The position numbers and the translations under genes are program-made. The notes under the pieces were generated by a model. It did not search any database. It saw only the letters and a program-made list of their open reading frames with translations, and was not told the origin of the DNA. Shown piece by piece: positions 40,080 to 42,719 of a DNA stretch of 42,719 bases. The stretch's first letter is position 1, and each line of letters starts with the position of its first letter. The DNA comes from Micromonospora globbae (GTDB lineage: Bacteria > Actinomycetota > Actinomycetes > Mycobacteriales > Micromonosporaceae), in assembly GCF_003610785.1 (NCBI RefSeq), contig NZ_RAQQ01000034.1, positions 1 to 42,719 on the forward strand. Direction: 5' to 3'.

Positions 40080-40940
40080 GTGAATGAAGGAGGTGTCGGC
40101 CCGTCCACCGATCCGGTGCTCGACCTGTTCCACGGAATTCGGCTGACGCCCACCCAGCGCCGGATCGCTCACTGTCTGGTGCAGCAGCTACCGGCCGCGG
40201 CGTACCTCTCCGCCGCCGAGGTCGCCGAGCTCGCAGAGGTCAGCCAGCCGTCGGTCACCCGGTTCGCGATGGCGCTGGGCTACGACGGCTACCCGGCGCT
40301 ACGCCGCCGGCTACGCGAGATCGCCACCGCGGGGAACGGCACGCCGGCCGCCGCTGGGCCCGCCGGCACCGAGATCCAACGGGCGGTACGCGCCGAGGCC
40401 GCCAACCTGCGGCAGCTCGCCGACCAACTCGCCGACGACCAGCGGGTCAGCACGGCCGGCGCGTTGCTCGCGGCCAGCCGCCCGCTACCGGTGCTCGGGC
40501 TGCGCGCCGCCGCGCCGCTGGCCGCCTACTTCGCCTACTTCGCCGCCAAGGTCCTGCCGGACGTGCGCACCCTCGACTCCGGCGGCAGCCTGCTCATGGA
40601 CCGGCTGGACCAGGCCGCCTCGGCCGGGGCGAGCGCGCTGCTCGCGTTCGTGCTGCCCCGCTACCCCCGGGAGACGCTGGATGCGCTGCGCGAGGCCCGC
40701 GACGCGGGACTGGCCGTCGTGGCGATCACCGACTCCCCGGTCAGCCCGGCCACCGACCACGCCGAGGTGGTGCTCCCCGCCGCCGTCGGCACCGACCTGG
40801 TCTTCGACCTGCACACCGCCCCGATGGCCCTGGCCATGGTGCTCCTCCAGGCGATCTGCGACGCGGCACCGGCCGAGACGCAGCGCCGGCTGGAGGCGTT
40901 CGAGGCGTCCGCCGCCCGTCGACAGTTGTTCCTCGACTGA
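40080..40940 (+). CDS. MurR/RpiR family transcriptional regulator
   Basis: The 286-residue product has an RpiR helix-turn-helix (about 15-85; LTPTQRRIAHCLVQQLP, SAAEVAELAEVSQPSVTRFA) and a SIS sugar-phosphate-type domain (about 115-265; VLGLRAAAPLAAYFAYFAAK, VVAITDSPVSPATDHAEVVL). These regulators sense small metabolites. It is 12 bases before hutU, so it probably controls histidine use, sensing urocanate or another intermediate. Start GTG 40080, with no clear ribosome site. Confidence 0.92.
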   Translation: MNEGGVGPSTDPVLDLFHGIRLTPTQRRIAHCLVQQLPAAAYLSAAEVAELAEVSQPSVTRFAMALGYDGYPALRRRLREIATAGNGTPAAAGPAGTEIQRAVRAEAANLRQLADQLADDQRVSTAGALLAASRPLPVLGLRAAAPLAAYFAYFAAKVLPDVRTLDSGGSLLMDRLDQAASAGASALLAFVLPRYPRETLDALREARDAGLAVVAITDSPVSPATDHAEVVLPAAVGTDLVFDLHTAPMALAMVLLQAICDAAPAETQRRLEAFEASAARRQLFLD

Positions 40941-40952
40941 GAGGAGTTCGAG

Positions 40953-42608
40953 ATGCACCAGCCCGTCCGCGCCGCCCGCGGCACCGAACGCACCGCGAAG
41001 GGGTGGCCGCAGGAGGCCGCGCTGCGGATGCTCATGAACAACCTGGACCCGGAGGTCGCCGAGCGGCCGGAGGACCTGGTGGTCTACGGCGGCACCGGCC
41101 GGGCCGCCCGGGACTGGCCGTCGTACCACGCGCTGGTGCGTACGCTCACGGACCTGCGCGACGACGAGACGATGCTCGTGCAGTCCGGGCGGCCGGTCGG
41201 CGTCCTGCGCACCCACGAGTGGGCGCCGCGGGTGCTGCTGGCCAACTCCAACCTGGTCGGCGACTGGGCGACCTGGCCCGAGTTCCGCCGGCTGGAGGCG
41301 CTCGGCCTCACCATGTACGGGCAGATGACGGCCGGCTCCTGGATCTACATCGGCACCCAGGGCATCCTCCAGGGCACGTACGAGACGTTCGCGGCGGTGG
41401 CCGCCAAGCGGTTCGGCGGCACCCTCGCCGGCACGCTGACGCTGACCGCCGGGTGCGGCGGGATGGGCGGCGCCCAGCCGCTCGCCGTCACGATGAACGG
41501 CGGCGCCTGCCTCATCGTGGACGTGGACCGGTCCCGGCTGGAGCGCCGGGTCCGCGACCGCTACCTCGACGAGATCGCCGACGACCTGGACGACGCCGTG
41601 GACCGCGTGCTCGCCGCGAAGCGGGAGCGCCGGGCGTTGAGCGTCGGCGTGGTCGGCAACGCGGCGGTCGTCTTCCCCGAGCTGCTGGTGCGGGGCGTCG
41701 AGGTCGATGTGGTCACCGACCAGACGAGCGCGCACGACCCCCTGTCGTACCTGCCCGTGGGGGTCGAACTCGCCGACGCCCGCGACTACGCGGCCAGCAA
41801 GCCGGCCGAGTTCACCGACCGCGCCCGGGCCTCGATGGCGCGGCACGTGGCGGCCATGGTGGGCTTCCTCGACGCCGGCGCCGAGGTCTTCGACTACGGC
41901 AACTCGATCCGGGGCGAGGCGAAGCTCGGTGGGTACGAGCGGGCCTTCGACTTCCCCGGCTTCGTGCCCGCGTACATCCGGCCGCTGTTCTGCGAGGGCA
42001 AGGGCCCGTTCCGGTGGGCGGCGCTCTCCGGCGACCCGGCCGACATCGCCGCCACGGACCGGGCGATCCTCGACCTGTTCCCGGAGAACGAGTCGCTCGC
42101 CCGGTGGATCCGGATGGCCGGCGAGCGGGTGGCGTTCCAGGGCCTGCCGGCGCGGATCTGCTGGCTCGGCTACGGCGAGCGGGACCGGGCGGGCGTGCGG
42201 TTCAACGAGATGGTGGCCTCCGGTGAGCTGTCCGCGCCGGTCGTCATCGGCCGGGACCACCTCGACTGCGGCAGCGTGGCCAGCCCGTACCGGGAGACCG
42301 AGGGCATGGCCGACGGCTCCGACGCCATCGCCGACTGGCCGCTGCTGAACGCGCTGGTCAACACGGCCAGCGGCGCCTCCTGGGTCTCCATCCACCACGG
42401 CGGTGGCGTGGGCATCGGCCGCTCCATCCACGCCGGGCAGGTATGCGTGGCCGACGGCAGCGCCCTCGCCGGGCAGAAGATCGAGCGGGTGCTCACCAAC
42501 GACCCGGCGATGGGCGTCATCCGGCACGTGGACGCCGGCTACGACGCCGCCCGCGAGGTCGCCGAGCGCACCGGCGTACGGGTGCCGATGGCCGAGGTGG
42601 CGGCATGA
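40953..42608 (+). CDS. hutU: Urocanate hydratase
   Basis: HutU converts urocanate to imidazolone propionate, the second step of histidine breakdown, using tightly bound NAD. The 551-residue length is standard. Clear blocks are LMNNLDPEVAERPEDLVVYG, TAGCGGMGGAQPLAV (NAD loop), QTSAHDPLSYLPVG, FDYGNSIRGEA, RDHLDCGSVASPYRETE and SWVSIHHGGGVGIGRSIHAG. ATG 40953 follows GAGAGGAG. The stop overlaps an ATG that begins an 80-bp repeat. Confidence 0.97.
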   Translation: MHQPVRAARGTERTAKGWPQEAALRMLMNNLDPEVAERPEDLVVYGGTGRAARDWPSYHALVRTLTDLRDDETMLVQSGRPVGVLRTHEWAPRVLLANSNLVGDWATWPEFRRLEALGLTMYGQMTAGSWIYIGTQGILQGTYETFAAVAAKRFGGTLAGTLTLTAGCGGMGGAQPLAVTMNGGACLIVDVDRSRLERRVRDRYLDEIADDLDDAVDRVLAAKRERRALSVGVVGNAAVVFPELLVRGVEVDVVTDQTSAHDPLSYLPVGVELADARDYAASKPAEFTDRARASMARHVAAMVGFLDAGAEVFDYGNSIRGEAKLGGYERAFDFPGFVPAYIRPLFCEGKGPFRWAALSGDPADIAATDRAILDLFPENESLARWIRMAGERVAFQGLPARICWLGYGERDRAGVRFNEMVASGELSAPVVIGRDHLDCGSVASPYRETEGMADGSDAIADWPLLNALVNTASGASWVSIHHGGGVGIGRSIHAGQVCVADGSALAGQKIERVLTNDPAMGVIRHVDAGYDAAREVAERTGVRVPMAEVAA

Positions 42609-42719
42609 GCGAGCGTCAGCGAGCGAATCATCGGCGCAGCGCGGAGGTGCCTCATGCCGGCGCCGAGCGGAGCGAGGTGGCGGCATGAGCGAGCGTCAGC
42701 GAGCGAATCATCGGCGCAG
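42594..42719 (+). repeat. 80-bp tandem repeat after hutU (46-bp exact blocks)
   Basis: The 46 bases from 42594 (GAGGTGGCGGCATGAGCGAG...) recur exactly at 42674-42719, at a period of 80, and the second copy is cut by the window edge. Each unit begins with ATGA that overlaps the stop of the reading frame before it. The block has internal GCGAGCG repeats. I recall this 'MSER' sequence near gene ends in Micromonospora genomes. The last hutU codons (EVAA) are also the last codons of the unit's reading frame. Confidence 0.88.
42605..42688 (+). other. 27-codon reading frame in the repeat (translation doubtful)
   Basis: ATG 42605 opens a frame starting MSERQRANHRRSAEV and ending AERSEVAA, with its TGA overlapping the next ATG at 42685. 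It is in position for translational coupling from hutU. It is more likely part of a repeat than a functional peptide gene, but its perfect start-stop nesting is striking. Confidence 0.4.

Noticed and set aside
40485..42686. A 733-codon open frame on the minus strand opposite hutU and the regulator
   Set aside because: Low-complexity Arg/Gly/His/Val-rich sequence without motifs, fully antisense to two clear genes; a GC-bias shadow.
1..42719. CRISPR array, secondary-metabolite megasynthase or plasmid origin
   Set aside because: No regularly spaced short repeats with spacers, no modular PKS/NRPS domains and no replication gene were seen.

Overview
The window is strongly GC-rich with third-position GC bias, many GTG starts and ATGA/GTGA start-stop overlaps. 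That points to a high-GC actinomycete. I favour the Micromonosporaceae (probably Micromonospora), mainly because of the intergenic 'GATCATGA' palindromes and the 'MSER...' repeat after hutU, which I recall from that family. This assignment is inference, not a database result.

Layout. (1) 1-1194: a mobile-DNA scar. The end of an IS3-family element sits against the 3' remnant of a hypothetical gene, followed by a DUF4326 gene and tRNA-Lys with its terminator. (2) 1381-4283: two tandem L,D-transpeptidase lipoprotein genes. (3) 4337-6061: a 1.7-kb mini-island bounded by a 21-bp direct repeat of the tRNA-His 3' end, carrying one class II Fic gene and no integrase. (4) 6408-9887: oligoribonuclease, a GT87 membrane mannosyltransferase and an unknown membrane protein. 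(5) 10030-16244: two divergent operons. One encodes a zf-HC2 anti-sigma factor, CopC-CopD fusion and YcnI. The other encodes a SigC-like ECF sigma factor, a MauE/DoxX protein, a DsbA-like thioredoxin and an unknown membrane protein. Together they look like a copper and extracytoplasmic thiol-redox locus. (6) 16343-19045: an ECF-type Co/Ni transporter (CbiM, PDGLE/CbiN, CbiQ, CbiO) behind a Nur-like palindrome, divergent from a Bcp peroxiredoxin gene. (7) 19753-22977: tRNA-Leu, GNAT, DUF4440, a small unknown protein, MOSC and a methyltransferase. (8) 23107-38559: a Wzx/Wzy-type polysaccharide cluster with LCP ligase, initiating phosphoglycosyltransferase, all four dTDP-L-rhamnose genes, a Wzz-like protein, flippase, one GT4 and three GT2 enzymes, polymerase and a GT-C enzyme. 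(9) 38653-39927: an unknown membrane protein with a degenerate kinase-like N-lobe. (10) 40080-42719: an RpiR-type regulator and urocanate hydratase, ending in an 80-bp tandem repeat cut by the window edge.

How parts fit. In the polysaccharide cluster, RfbABCD would make dTDP-L-rhamnose. The phosphoglycosyltransferase loads the first sugar on lipid, the GT2/GT4 enzymes extend it, Wzx flips it, Wzy polymerises it, the Wzz-like protein sets length, and the LCP protein could attach the polymer to peptidoglycan. In the copper/redox locus, an ECF-type, apparently leaderless promoter lies directly before the anti-sigma/copCD/ycnI operon, so the adjacent sigma factor may drive copper-handling genes. 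The most unusual items are the Fic mini-island, the copper/SigC/disulfide locus, the intergenic palindrome family and the self-overlapping repeat after hutU.
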